NCBI GenBank assembly: GCA_041743975.1
Contig: JBGTLT010000069.1
Location: forward strand, 66,707-130,706
Origin: JTS-RE37 sp041743975
GTDB lineage: Bacteria > Bacteroidota > Bacteroidia > Flavobacteriales > Flavobacteriaceae
Length of the DNA stretch: 64,000 nucleotides
Direction of reading: 5' to 3'
Of this stretch, positions 8,811-17,943 are shown in pieces (within the stretch, counting starts at the first letter, position 1; each line of letters begins with the position of its first letter). The notes under the pieces are model-generated. The model saw nothing but the letters and a program-made list of their open reading frames with translations. It was not told the DNA's origin and did not search any database. A program made the translations under genes and the position numbers.

Positions 8811-10376
8811 TTAGTATCCGTCGTTCTGGATCAGGTTTGGATTGGATAATAAGGCATTCGTTGGAATCGGGAACAAATTCTTGGTGGCATCTCCCACGGA
8901 CTCAGGGTTTTTGAATTCCCAATCCCTGGTGAACTGACCAAAGCGGACCATATCCGTCCTGCGGATCGCTTCCACATATAATTCCCTTCCCCTCTCATCG
9001 AGCAAATCGCTTTCACTGACGGAACCCAGTGGAGAAGCACCCCGGATTACCCGAAGTTCATTTACCAGGGCCGTGGCGTCTCCGCCGCCGGCACCCCGCA
9101 AAATTGCTTCTGCCTTCATCAGGTGGGCATCAGAATACCTGAAAATGATCTCATGGCTGGTAAAGGAACCGTTTACAGGATGATATTTGATAACACGTAT
9201 CCCGGTACGTTCGTTATTACCGACCACTCCAGGATATTCTTTTGAAAATACCAGGTCATTACCCGGACGGTCTTTTAATTTATTCCCGTTGACATCGTAT
9301 TGCTGGCCAATCAGGAAGCCATATCCTATGCCCAGGTTAGATGGATCCGCATTGGTGGCATCGGGAACCCACCCTCTTCTTTCTTCTTGTCCATCTCCAA
9401 CATTATTTGAGTTGGGATCTCCTTCGAACAGGTCGTAGAATTCGGCCAGGGTAGAAAACCCATTCCATCCACCACCTGTATTGTCCGGGGCAACGATATT
9501 ATAGTGCATTCCATTCCATATCCTGTTACCAACACCTGTTGGCAACCAGAATATGGTTTCGTTATCAGATGTTTCCTTAAAGATTTCGAAATATCCGGTT
9601 TCCAGGGCAAAACCTTCTGCTGCAATGGCGTCAACCAGAGACACTATTTCATTCATATTACCTGAATCCGGGGTACCGGAACCGTCATAAATATGGGCAT
9701 TGAGCAGGACCCTGGCTTTCAGGAACCGGGCGGAAGCCTTGGTTCCCCTTTTAAGATCATCCAGGCTACCCGCACTAACCGAAGGCAAACCTGCGATTGC
9801 AACGTCCAGGTCACTAAGAACGAATGCAAGGGCCTCACTGCGCGATAAGATTACCGGATCAATTTCAGGGCCCTCATCAGGTGCCCTGAATGGTACCTGC
9901 CCAAACATATCCATAATGACCCACATGGCAAAAGCGCGTACAAAACTGGCTTGTGCCACCTGCTCCGCGGAGCCGTTACTTCTGGAATCAACGATCTCGG
10001 AAGACAGGAAAATCGTTTGGTTCCAGTCATTCCAGGTATTCAGGATATAGGCGTGGGATGCATCCCAGGTATGGTTGTGGAGTGTCCTCCATATCCCGTT
10101 ATCACCCCAGTCAGTCCCCCGGGTAGGCACCAGTTGTTCATCAGTCGCAACTTCCTGCAGTGCAAAGAAGTTGGCCTGGTCTCCCAATCGGTTCATACCG
10201 TTAAATATATTATCAAGGGATGCAGGTACATCATCCACACCATTGAAAATAACCCCTGTGGCGGTTGATGTATCAATGATGGAATCCGTTTCCGATATTT
10301 CAAGATTGGTACATGCGAGGATACCCACTGCGGACAGGGCCAGCAATAAATATGATCTGTATTGTTTTCTTTTCAT
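8811..10376 (-). CDS. SusD/RagB-family outer-membrane nutrient-binding lipoprotein
   Basis: The 521-aa protein starts MKRKQYRSYLLLALSAVGILAC, a signal peptide with lipobox ILAC, and so is anchored on the outer-membrane surface. SusD features include the N-terminal region FNGVDDVPASLDNIFNGMNRLGDQ, TPR-like helices (RSEALAFVLSDLDVAIAGL, SARFLKARVLLNAH) and the conserved C-terminus (YSDAHLMKAEA, ELYVEAIRRTDMVRFGQF, NLFPIPTNALLSNPNL). It caps the SusC barrel encoded 10 bp upstream and binds the incoming glycan. The ligand is not evident. Context offers xylose-containing sugars (xylBA downstream) or alpha-glucans (the divergent lacI-GH65-GH13 operon). Confidence 0.95.
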   Translation of the reverse strand: MKRKQYRSYLLLALSAVGILACTNLEISETDSIIDTSTATGVIFNGVDDVPASLDNIFNGMNRLGDQANFFALQEVATDEQLVPTRGTDWGDNGIWRTLHNHTWDASHAYILNTWNDWNQTIFLSSEIVDSRSNGSAEQVAQASFVRAFAMWVIMDMFGQVPFRAPDEGPEIDPVILSRSEALAFVLSDLDVAIAGLPSVSAGSLDDLKRGTKASARFLKARVLLNAHIYDGSGTPDSGNMNEIVSLVDAIAAEGFALETGYFEIFKETSDNETIFWLPTGVGNRIWNGMHYNIVAPDNTGGGWNGFSTLAEFYDLFEGDPNSNNVGDGQEERRGWVPDATNADPSNLGIGYGFLIGQQYDVNGNKLKDRPGNDLVFSKEYPGVVGNNERTGIRVIKYHPVNGSFTSHEIIFRYSDAHLMKAEAILRGAGGGDATALVNELRVIRGASPLGSVSESDLLDERGRELYVEAIRRTDMVRFGQFTRDWEFKNPESVGDATKNLFPIPTNALLSNPNLIQNDGY

Positions 10377-10386
10377 GATTTTTTTA

Positions 10387-13300
10387 TTAAAAGGTTGCGT
10401 TTAAACCAAAAGTCACTGTTCTGGGTCTTGGGAAACCTGTATAGTCAATACCGGCAGTAGGAAGTCCGTTCAGCAGGTCGCCCCCGGCAGGTTGTGAGCT
10501 GATTTCAGGATCCAATCCGCTGTAATCCGTGATTAAGAATAGATTCTGGCCCGTTAGTGACAACCTTAGACTTTTAAAGAGACCTTCTCCTGTTAGAGGC
10601 ACATTATAGCCAAGGGTTGCGTTCTGCATACGAATAAAATCCCCTTTTTCCAGAAATCTTGTAGATACTTCTGCTGCGGCGCTTCCAGATTCTCCGGATG
10701 TCAATACATCCGGGGTTACGTTACGAGCGTTGGCAATAGAACCTGCTGTAAAGAAGGCGTTCCGGGTGTTGTTATAAACCGAGAACCCAAACTGGCCTGT
10801 AAGGTAAGCCGCTATGTCCCAGTTCTTATACTGTGCATTCAGTGAAAAACCTCCTGTTACATCGGGAAGTGCGTCTTCCCCAACAAAGGTCTGAACATCC
10901 CCAATTGGCTGTCCGTTGGCATCAAATCCCTCAAACTCCCGCAGGTAATATGAAAATAATGGATACCCACCGGCAAGGATCTGTGCAAAGGCAAGGGACA
11001 AACCTTGTCCACGGATAGTTCCTGCCGGGATCTGGCCGCCAAAATCCTGAAGCTCATTTTCATTATAAGCCACATTAAAGGAAGCGTCCATATTGAAATC
11101 CTCTGACTGTACCAGGTCATATGCCAATGCAAATTCTATCCCCTGGTTCAATACTGTGGCATCAAGGTTCTGGAAGAAGAACGGCTGTGGTGACGGCTGG
11201 GCCGCGGGGATGCTCAGTAAAAGGTCTGTTGTTTCCTTTCGGTATACATCTACAGAACCAGTTAGCCTGTCATTGCCAAACCCGAAATCAATCCCCACAC
11301 CATAGGATAGCGTTTCTTCCCATTTCAATGCATTATTTACGAAGGATAGCGCCTGGGTACCCGGTATAATGATCTCGCCACCATTCTGGATCCCGGCTCC
11401 GCCAAATCGTTCCCTTCGTACAAAATTACCATATCCCAGTCCTTCCTGGTTCCCGGTGATACCGGCCCCCAACCTTATTTTCAGGGTAGATACAGCATCG
11501 CCAATAAAATTTTCTTCATTGATCTTCCACGCAAAAGCACCGGAAGGGAAGTAACCATACTGGTTGTCCGGACCAAAACGGGAAGATCCGTCAGCCCGTA
11601 CGGTAGCGGTAAACAAGTATTTGTCTGCAAGGGAATAATTGATCCGTCCGAAGAAAGATTGCAATTCATCCGTAAAATCAAAGGTATCCGTAAATATACC
11701 GCGGACGCTCAAAGGGATCACTGGTATATTATCGGTTACCGGGGCAGGGAAGAGGCGGTTGACAAAAATGCCCCCGGTGTTGGACCCTATCCCATATTGC
11801 TGGTAACTGCCAGAGATCGTTCTTTCAATAGTGTTTGCAGCATTGACAAGGTCAGCTGCCATCGTGTTGAGGTCACTGGTAGCATAACCCCATCCTTGTA
11901 TGTTCCTGCCATATCGGTGGAAGTCCTGAAAGGAATAACCCACCAGCGCATCCAGCGTGGAGTTTCCAAATTGTTTATTGTAATTGAGGGTACCTTCCAA
12001 TAAGCGGTTTTCCACATTGATGTCATTGATAGCACCCCGTCCGTTTCCAGTGGTACCGTTGGATAGTCCAACTACATTGCTGCTGATCCCGGATTCCCTG
12101 CTGGATTCGGAGTAGTCATATCCTAAAGTGACTTTGGCTTTCAATTCCGGGAGGAGGGCATATTCTGCTGAAAAATTCCCTAAAAACCGGTCTGTCCCCG
12201 AAGTACTCTGGGAAACAGCCAAAAGGTTGGATGGGCTCAACAGACCACCACCGGGGCTGAAGCCTATCCTTGTAGGCCATGTGGGATTGGCGGAATATGC
12301 TGCACCCAACAGATCCCCGTTAAAACCTGCACTAGCAGATACCGGTGGGGATTCGTCGTTTACCCTGGAAACCGTAGTCTGCAAGGTCAGGCTGAGTTTG
12401 TCATCAAAAAAACGATGCGCCCAGTTAAGCCGGCCGGTCAACCTTTCCAGTGAGGACTCTTCCACGATACCGAATTGCTTTCCGTACCCAAAAGTGGCCC
12501 GGATATTTCCATTCCCGTAATTCTGGGAATAGGACAAGTTTTGATTTTGAGAAGCTGCAGTTCGTGTAACCACATCCTGCCAGTCTGTGTTGGCACCAAA
12601 ATCCTGGTCAGCTGCCACCCCTCCAAACTGGGCTACCCCGGCCAGGAACTGTTCCCTGTTCAAAAGGTTATATTCATCCGCAGGGGTAGAAATGCTAAGG
12701 GAAGAGCTGAATTCAAAAATACCCCCCTGGCCTGCTTTGCCACTCTTGGTTGTGATGATCACCACCCCATTGGCACCCCTTGATCCATAGATCGCAGTTG
12801 CGGAGGCATCCTTCAGGACACTGATGCTTTCAATATCAGCCGGGTTCAGGAAGTTCAGTGGATTTTTTGCAGCGCTGGATCCTATACCGAGGTTCTGTCC
12901 GGTGGCAGACGTATCGTCTCCTGCCAATGGTACGCCATCCACAACAAACAAAGGGTTGTTGTTAGACCGTACCGAGTTGGTACCCCTGATACGGAATTCG
13001 ACACCTGCACCCGGTTCGCCACTTGTCTGCGTGATCTGTACCCCGGCAGTCTTGCCCTGTATCAATTGTTCCGGGGACGCTATGACCCCCCCGTTAAAAT
13101 CTTCTGAATTAACTGCAGCGACCGCTCCGGTAGCATCTTTAATGGTGGTGGTACCATATCCTATGATCACTACTTCGTCAAGGGCCTCGGCATCCTCTTC
13201 CAGTGTAATATTGATGGTAGTTTGCCCATTAACGGGTATTTCAATGGTGCTATAACCTATATAACTGACAACAAGGGTAGCCGATGCTTCCACATTGTTC

Positions 13301-13482
13301 AGGGTATAGTTACCGTCAAAATCTGATTGTGTACCATTAGTGGTACCCTTTACAAGTACACTTGCTCCTGGCAAGGGACCGTTGGCATCCGAAACAGTAC
13401 CGGATACCTCTTGCGCTTCAGCCAGTCCAAAGCATAAAAATGCCCCAACCAGCAGAAAGCTTTTGAGTAGCTTAATCTTCAT
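10387..13482 (-). CDS. SusC/RagA-family TonB-dependent outer-membrane transporter
   Basis: The 1031-aa protein has a signal peptide (SFLLVGAFLCFGLAEAQE). A carboxypeptidase-regulatory-like domain follows (SGTVSDANGPLPGASVLVKG, about residues 25-100), then a TonB-box/plug region (LDEVVIIGYG, about 105-250: IRGTNSVRSNNNPLFVVDG, ESISVLKDASATAIYGSRGANGV are diagnostic). The rest is a long beta-barrel ending in aromatic Phe. It imports oligosaccharides across the outer membrane using TonB energy with the SusD partner 10 bp downstream. The 356-bp upstream spacer shared with lacI carries a LacI-type palindrome and a -7/-33 promoter candidate, so repression or activation by the divergent LacI protein is likely. 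No SusE/F-like binding protein gene is present nearby. Confidence 0.97.
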   Translation of the reverse strand: MKIKLLKSFLLVGAFLCFGLAEAQEVSGTVSDANGPLPGASVLVKGTTNGTQSDFDGNYTLNNVEASATLVVSYIGYSTIEIPVNGQTTINITLEEDAEALDEVVIIGYGTTTIKDATGAVAAVNSEDFNGGVIASPEQLIQGKTAGVQITQTSGEPGAGVEFRIRGTNSVRSNNNPLFVVDGVPLAGDDTSATGQNLGIGSSAAKNPLNFLNPADIESISVLKDASATAIYGSRGANGVVIITTKSGKAGQGGIFEFSSSLSISTPADEYNLLNREQFLAGVAQFGGVAADQDFGANTDWQDVVTRTAASQNQNLSYSQNYGNGNIRATFGYGKQFGIVEESSLERLTGRLNWAHRFFDDKLSLTLQTTVSRVNDESPPVSASAGFNGDLLGAAYSANPTWPTRIGFSPGGGLLSPSNLLAVSQSTSGTDRFLGNFSAEYALLPELKAKVTLGYDYSESSRESGISSNVVGLSNGTTGNGRGAINDINVENRLLEGTLNYNKQFGNSTLDALVGYSFQDFHRYGRNIQGWGYATSDLNTMAADLVNAANTIERTISGSYQQYGIGSNTGGIFVNRLFPAPVTDNIPVIPLSVRGIFTDTFDFTDELQSFFGRINYSLADKYLFTATVRADGSSRFGPDNQYGYFPSGAFAWKINEENFIGDAVSTLKIRLGAGITGNQEGLGYGNFVRRERFGGAGIQNGGEIIIPGTQALSFVNNALKWEETLSYGVGIDFGFGNDRLTGSVDVYRKETTDLLLSIPAAQPSPQPFFFQNLDATVLNQGIEFALAYDLVQSEDFNMDASFNVAYNENELQDFGGQIPAGTIRGQGLSLAFAQILAGGYPLFSYYLREFEGFDANGQPIGDVQTFVGEDALPDVTGGFSLNAQYKNWDIAAYLTGQFGFSVYNNTRNAFFTAGSIANARNVTPDVLTSGESGSAAAEVSTRFLEKGDFIRMQNATLGYNVPLTGEGLFKSLRLSLTGQNLFLITDYSGLDPEISSQPAGGDLLNGLPTAGIDYTGFPRPRTVTFGLNATF

Positions 13483-13576
13483 AAATAGTCAATTTTTGAG
13501 TTTAGTTAATTTGTTTCCGAGCTTAAACATATGTAATATAATTGTTAAATGGTAATTCACAGGCATAAGCAGTTAT

Positions 13577-13592
13577 ACGAAAACGGTTTCGT
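13577..13592. promoter_or_regulatory. LacI-family operator palindrome in the susC-lacI spacer
   Basis: ACGAAAACGGTTTCGT is a 16-bp palindrome with one mismatched pair, centred on CG and with ACGAAA/TTTCGT arms, the classic LacI/GalR-family half-site design. It lies 95 bp upstream of the susC start and 247 bp upstream of lacI. The divergent lacI gene is the obvious source of the binding protein (inference). No second equally good copy was seen in this spacer. Confidence 0.6.
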
Positions 13593-13689
13593 GTTAATAA
13601 CTTTTATATACTGGTAAATCAATAATCAAATAGCAATTAATTTAAACAATCCGTATTGCTGGGGTGCATACATTCGTAAAAGTTTAGAA

Positions 13690-13718
13690 CAAATATAACA
13701 TTTTTTTAAGATAAACAA
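13690..13718 (-). promoter_or_regulatory. Candidate Bacteroidota promoter for susC
   Basis: On the minus strand TTG (13716-13718), 18 bp, then TATATTTG (13690-13697) matches the TTG/TAnnTTTG -33/-7 consensus. It implies transcription starting near 13684 and a leader of about 200 nt to the susC ATG, with the palindrome at 13577-13592 inside the transcribed leader. Confidence 0.5.
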
Positions 13719-13838
13719 CTTGTTGTGTAAGGATGTAACTATTAATGATTGCCTTCCAAAGCGTTAACCAAAACAAAAATGCAGGATTTCCTTTAATTAT
13801 ACTTAATTTCACTTTTCGTTTATTATGCGTGCCAAATT

Positions 13839-14864
13839 TTGAAGAAAAAGATCACCTTAAAGAATATTGCCCGTGAACTGGATGTTTCTATTTCCACCGT
13901 ATCAAAAGCCCTTAAAAACAGCGAAGAGATCAGTCGGGATACCAAGGAACGGATACAGGCCTTTGCGAAACTGTACAATTACAAACCCAATAATATAGCT
14001 GTCAGCTTAAAGAATAAGCGAACCAAGAATATCGGGGTTATAATCCCTGATATTGTCCATCATTTTTTCACAACGGTCTTCAGGGGTATTGAAAAGTATG
14101 CGAATGACAGGGGCTATAATGTGATTGTGTGCGTATCCGATGAATCTTTTGATAAGGAGGTGATCAATATGGAAATGCTGGCCAACGGGAGCATTGATGG
14201 GTTCATAATGGCCTTATCTGCCGAGACCCAGTTAAAAAACGACTTCAACCACCTGAAGGAAGTCACGGAACAGGGCATCCCCCTGGTTCTGTTTGACCGG
14301 ATCACGGATGAAATCAACTGTGACAAGGTGGTCATCAACGATAAGCAGGCGGCTTATATGGCAGTAAAAAAGCTTATTGACAATAATAGGAAAAGGATAG
14401 CCCTTATTACAACAGAGAGCTACCTGAATGTTAGCGAGAAAAGGGCGAATGGTTATTATGCAGCCCTGAAGGACCATGGTATCCCTGTTGATGAAAGTCT
14501 TATATTGAAGTTGCCATACCAGTTTGAGGAAGAAGAGGAAAGCGCAAAATTTTTTGATACCCGGGAGATGGATGCCGTACTTAGTGTTAACGAAATTTTC
14601 GCAATCCGGTGTATGAGGCATGCAACGCTTAAAGGCCTCCGGATCCCCGAGGACATAGCTTTTATAGGATTCACGGATGGTATATTGTCTAAATTTTCCA
14701 ATCCAAGGCTCACTTCGGTGGCGCAGCATGGTGAACAGATGGGGGCCAAGGCCGCTGAGATGCTGATCGGGAAAATTGAGAGTGATATGGAAGAAGGCGA
14801 AGAAACCTACCGAACGGAAGTTATTGAAGCAACGCTAATCGAACGGGAATCCACTGTAAACTGA
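13839..14864 (+). CDS. LacI-family transcriptional regulator
   Basis: The 341-aa protein has an N-terminal LacI helix-turn-helix (ITLKNIARELDVSISTVSKALK, residues 4-25) with the hinge NNIAVSLKNKRTKNIGVIIPD, then a periplasmic-binding-protein-like effector domain (FRGIEKYANDRGYNVIVC; DGFIMALSAET; IPLVLFDRI; RLTSVAQHGEQMGAKAAEML). The start codon is TTG 13839. The only upstream ATG (13824) is out of frame and stops after five codons, and the HTH begins at residue 4, so a later start is impossible. It heads the pgmB-GH65-GH13 operon and is divergent from susC. It probably senses a disaccharide or sugar phosphate and controls both directions through the palindrome at 13577. Confidence 0.93.
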   Translation: MKKKITLKNIARELDVSISTVSKALKNSEEISRDTKERIQAFAKLYNYKPNNIAVSLKNKRTKNIGVIIPDIVHHFFTTVFRGIEKYANDRGYNVIVCVSDESFDKEVINMEMLANGSIDGFIMALSAETQLKNDFNHLKEVTEQGIPLVLFDRITDEINCDKVVINDKQAAYMAVKKLIDNNRKRIALITTESYLNVSEKRANGYYAALKDHGIPVDESLILKLPYQFEEEEESAKFFDTREMDAVLSVNEIFAIRCMRHATLKGLRIPEDIAFIGFTDGILSKFSNPRLTSVAQHGEQMGAKAAEMLIGKIESDMEEGEETYRTEVIEATLIERESTVN

Positions 14865-14912
14865 AATAGCAATAAAAATTTATATATTAATGACGTCAAA
14901 CGAATAACAGGA

Positions 14913-15584
14913 ATGGGCAAAACCGGATTTATATTTGATTTGGATGGAGTGATAGTAGATACAGCAAGGTACCATTACCTGGCCTGGAAAAAATTGGCCG
15001 ACCAACTGGGTATTGCGTTCACCGAGGAGGACAATGAACATTTCAAGGGCGTGAGCAGGAAACGCTGTCTGGAGATTTTGCTCGAAATGGGGGGATTGGA
15101 CGTGGGAAAAGAGCAGTTTGAGGCCTGGCTTATTGAAAAGAACAATGACTACCTTGGCTATATCCGGCAGATGGATGCATCCGAAATCCTGCCTGATGTC
15201 CACAGGATTTTGGATTACCTCATTGAAAAAGAAGTACCCATGGCATTGGGCTCCGCCAGTAAAAATGCTGTTCCCATCCTGGAGAAAGTAGGTTTACTGC
15301 CTTATTTCAGGGTTGTTGTAGACGGGAATGCGGTGACAAAAGCAAAACCAGACCCGGAAGTATTCCTCAATGCTGCGGCTGCACTGGGAGTGTCCCCTGC
15401 GAATTGCGTGGTCTTCGAAGATGCCCTGGCGGGTATTGAAGCGGCAAACGTGGCAGGTATGGTCAGCATCGGGATAGGAGACCCGGTTGTATTATATAAT
15501 GCCGTTTACAACTTTCGGGATTTTACGGAAATTGAGACAGAATTTCTGGATGGACTCCTGGAAACCGCGGAAGTGCAGGGTTAG
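14913..15584 (+). CDS. pgmB: Beta-phosphoglucomutase
   Basis: The 223-aa HAD-superfamily enzyme has the nucleophile and acid/base pair Asp9 and Asp11 in FIFDLDGVIVDT, a helical cap, the motif II Ser in LGSASKNA, motif III Lys in KAKPDPEVF and motif IV acidic pair in VVFEDALAGIEAA. It converts beta-glucose-1-phosphate, the product of the inverting GH65 phosphorylase encoded 46 bp downstream, into glucose-6-phosphate. That adjacency distinguishes it from generic HAD phosphatases. It lies 48 bp after lacI in the same operon and is cytoplasmic. Confidence 0.94.
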   Translation: MGKTGFIFDLDGVIVDTARYHYLAWKKLADQLGIAFTEEDNEHFKGVSRKRCLEILLEMGGLDVGKEQFEAWLIEKNNDYLGYIRQMDASEILPDVHRILDYLIEKEVPMALGSASKNAVPILEKVGLLPYFRVVVDGNAVTKAKPDPEVFLNAAAALGVSPANCVVFEDALAGIEAANVAGMVSIGIGDPVVLYNAVYNFRDFTEIETEFLDGLLETAEVQG

Positions 15585-15630
15585 AAGGATTAACAAACTA
15601 TATATTGAATAACCAGGGAAAATTAAAAAG

Positions 15631-17937
15631 ATGAATCAGGATTATATTAAGGCAGATGCATGGTCAATTATCGAGGAAGGTTTTGACAAGGAATCCGTAA
15701 AATCCTCCGAGAGCTTATTCAGCCTGGGCAATGGGGCAATGGGCCAGCGGGCAAATTTTGAGGAAGCCTATACCGGGGAAACCTTTCAGGGCAGCTATAT
15801 CGCCGGGGTTTACTACCCGGACAAGACCCGGGTGGGCTGGTGGAAGAATGGCTACCCTGAATATTTTGCAAAGGTACTGAACGCCCCTAACTGGATTGGG
15901 ATACTGGTATATATCAATGATGCCCCCCTCGACCTGAATACCTGTAAGAAGGTAACAGGCTACCGTAGGGAACTCAATATGAAGGAAGGGTGGTACCGCC
16001 GTAATTTCAGGGCTATTTTGCCCAATGACCTGGAGATCGAAGTACAGGTTACCCGCTTTCTAAGCCTCGACCTGGATGAAGTAGGCGTTATAAACTATGA
16101 AGTTACCGTCCTGAACGGGGATTCAACCATCACATTCATCCCCTTCCTTGATAGCGGTATTACCAATGAAGACAGCAATTGGGATGATAAATTCTGGAAT
16201 ACTACCAAGGTAAGTTCTGCGGGAAATCAGGCTTTCATTGAAGCCCACACCATGAAGACCAATTTTGCAACCTGCACTTTTATGGAATCCAGGCTGTACT
16301 TTCAGGGCATGGAAGTTGCCGGGGAACCGGTGGAAACCAAAAAGGAAATGTGGATCGGCCATCAATACAGCCAGAAGGCAGGTAAGGGCGAAACCATCTC
16401 ATTGCATAAGTTCGGGGGGTATACGGTTTCCAGGAACCACAAGCCATCGGAACTGGTCGCTGCTGCGCAGCGGGCCCTCAAGCAGGCGACCGGGCTCGGT
16501 TATGAAGCCATGCTCAACAAACAAAAGGAAGCCTGGGCGGGTATATGGGAAATGAGTGACATCACTATTGAAGGCGATGTCAAGGCACAGCAAGGGATAC
16601 GCTTTAACATCTTCCACCTTAACCAGACCTACCTGGGGAAGGATTCCAGGCTGAATATTGGCCCGAAAGGTTTTACCGGGGAGAAATACGGGGGTAGCAC
16701 CTATTGGGATACCGAGGCTTATTGCATCCCCTTTTATATGGCGACCAAAAATAAGACTGTTGCCCGGAATCTGCTCAAATACCGGTACAATCACCTCGAA
16801 AAGGCAATTGAAAACGGGGAAAAGCTGGGGTTCAGAAATGGGGCTGCACTTTATCCCATGGTCACTATGAACGGGGAGGAATGCCATAACGAATGGGAAA
16901 TCACCTTTGAGGAGATACACCGTAACGGCGCCATAGCTTTTGCGATCTTTAACTACTACAGGTTTACGGGTGATTACAGCTATATCCCCGAAATGGGACT
17001 GGAAGTGCTGATTGGAATTTCGCGGTTTTGGAAACAACGGGCCACCTTTTCCAAAGCGAAGAAGAAATATGTCATCCTTGGAGTTACAGGCCCCAATGAA
17101 TATGAGAACAACGTAAACAATAACTGGTATACGAATTATATCGCCAAATGGTGCCTGGAATATACGCTCGAACAATTGCCGAAAGTGAAGGATGGCTATA
17201 AGGCAGACTACGATCGTATTATGGGGTATACCAAATTGACCAAAACAGAGACTGAAGAATGGCAGAAAGTTGCCAGGAATATGTATTTCCCCTATTCAGA
17301 AGAACACCAGGTATACCTTCAGCAGGATGGTTTCCTCGACAAGGAACTCATCACGGTGGCAGAATTGGATAAAGCGCAACGCCCCATTAACCAAAAATGG
17401 AGCTGGGACCGTATCCTTCGTTCCCCTTACATAAAACAGGCTGATATATTGCAGGGGTTCTATTTGTTCGAAAACCATTTCTCAACTGAAGAACTGGAAA
17501 GGCATTTCGATTTTTATGAACCCTTTACCGTTCATGAATCCTCCCTGTCACCCTGTGTGCACAGCATCCATGCAGCAAAACTCAACAGGATGGAAAAGGC
17601 GTATACTTTTTACCTCCGTACTTCCAGGCTGGATCTGGACGATTATAACAAGGAGGTGGAGGAAGGCCTGCACATTACCTCGATGGCCGGTACCTGGATG
17701 AGTATTGTGGAAGGGTTTGGCGGAATGCGCATCGTTGAGGACAAATTGTCATTTACACCAAGGATCCCCAAGCAGTGGAAGGCCTATTCCTTTAAGATCA
17801 ATTTCAGGAACAGGGTCCTTAAAGTACAGGTTACCCATAAAAAAACCACCTTTTCGCTGGAAGGGAAGGAACAGCTTTCCATCAGGCTGAACGGGGAGCG
17901 CCTTGTACTGAAACCAAAGGCAAAAAGTTCTACATAA
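15631..17937 (+). CDS. GH65 disaccharide phosphorylase (maltose phosphorylase type)
   Basis: The 768-aa protein has the GH65 arrangement: N-terminal beta-sandwich (about 1-280), (alpha/alpha)6 barrel (about 320-670) and a small C-terminal beta domain. The general acid is Glu490 in GPNEYENNVNNNWYTN. Substrate and phosphate-site segments GGSTYWDTEAYC, ECHNEWEITFEEIHRN and QKWSWDRI are present. It phosphorolyses an alpha-linked disaccharide with inversion, releasing beta-glucose-1-P for PgmB and glucose. Close overall resemblance to maltose phosphorylase makes maltose the first guess; trehalose or kojibiose phosphorylase activity cannot be excluded by reading alone. There is no signal peptide. 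The stop lies 6 bp before the GH13 start. Confidence 0.94.
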   Translation: MNQDYIKADAWSIIEEGFDKESVKSSESLFSLGNGAMGQRANFEEAYTGETFQGSYIAGVYYPDKTRVGWWKNGYPEYFAKVLNAPNWIGILVYINDAPLDLNTCKKVTGYRRELNMKEGWYRRNFRAILPNDLEIEVQVTRFLSLDLDEVGVINYEVTVLNGDSTITFIPFLDSGITNEDSNWDDKFWNTTKVSSAGNQAFIEAHTMKTNFATCTFMESRLYFQGMEVAGEPVETKKEMWIGHQYSQKAGKGETISLHKFGGYTVSRNHKPSELVAAAQRALKQATGLGYEAMLNKQKEAWAGIWEMSDITIEGDVKAQQGIRFNIFHLNQTYLGKDSRLNIGPKGFTGEKYGGSTYWDTEAYCIPFYMATKNKTVARNLLKYRYNHLEKAIENGEKLGFRNGAALYPMVTMNGEECHNEWEITFEEIHRNGAIAFAIFNYYRFTGDYSYIPEMGLEVLIGISRFWKQRATFSKAKKKYVILGVTGPNEYENNVNNNWYTNYIAKWCLEYTLEQLPKVKDGYKADYDRIMGYTKLTKTETEEWQKVARNMYFPYSEEHQVYLQQDGFLDKELITVAELDKAQRPINQKWSWDRILRSPYIKQADILQGFYLFENHFSTEELERHFDFYEPFTVHESSLSPCVHSIHAAKLNRMEKAYTFYLRTSRLDLDDYNKEVEEGLHITSMAGTWMSIVEGFGGMRIVEDKLSFTPRIPKQWKAYSFKINFRNRVLKVQVTHKKTTFSLEGKEQLSIRLNGERLVLKPKAKSST

Positions 17938-17943
17938 TCCTAA

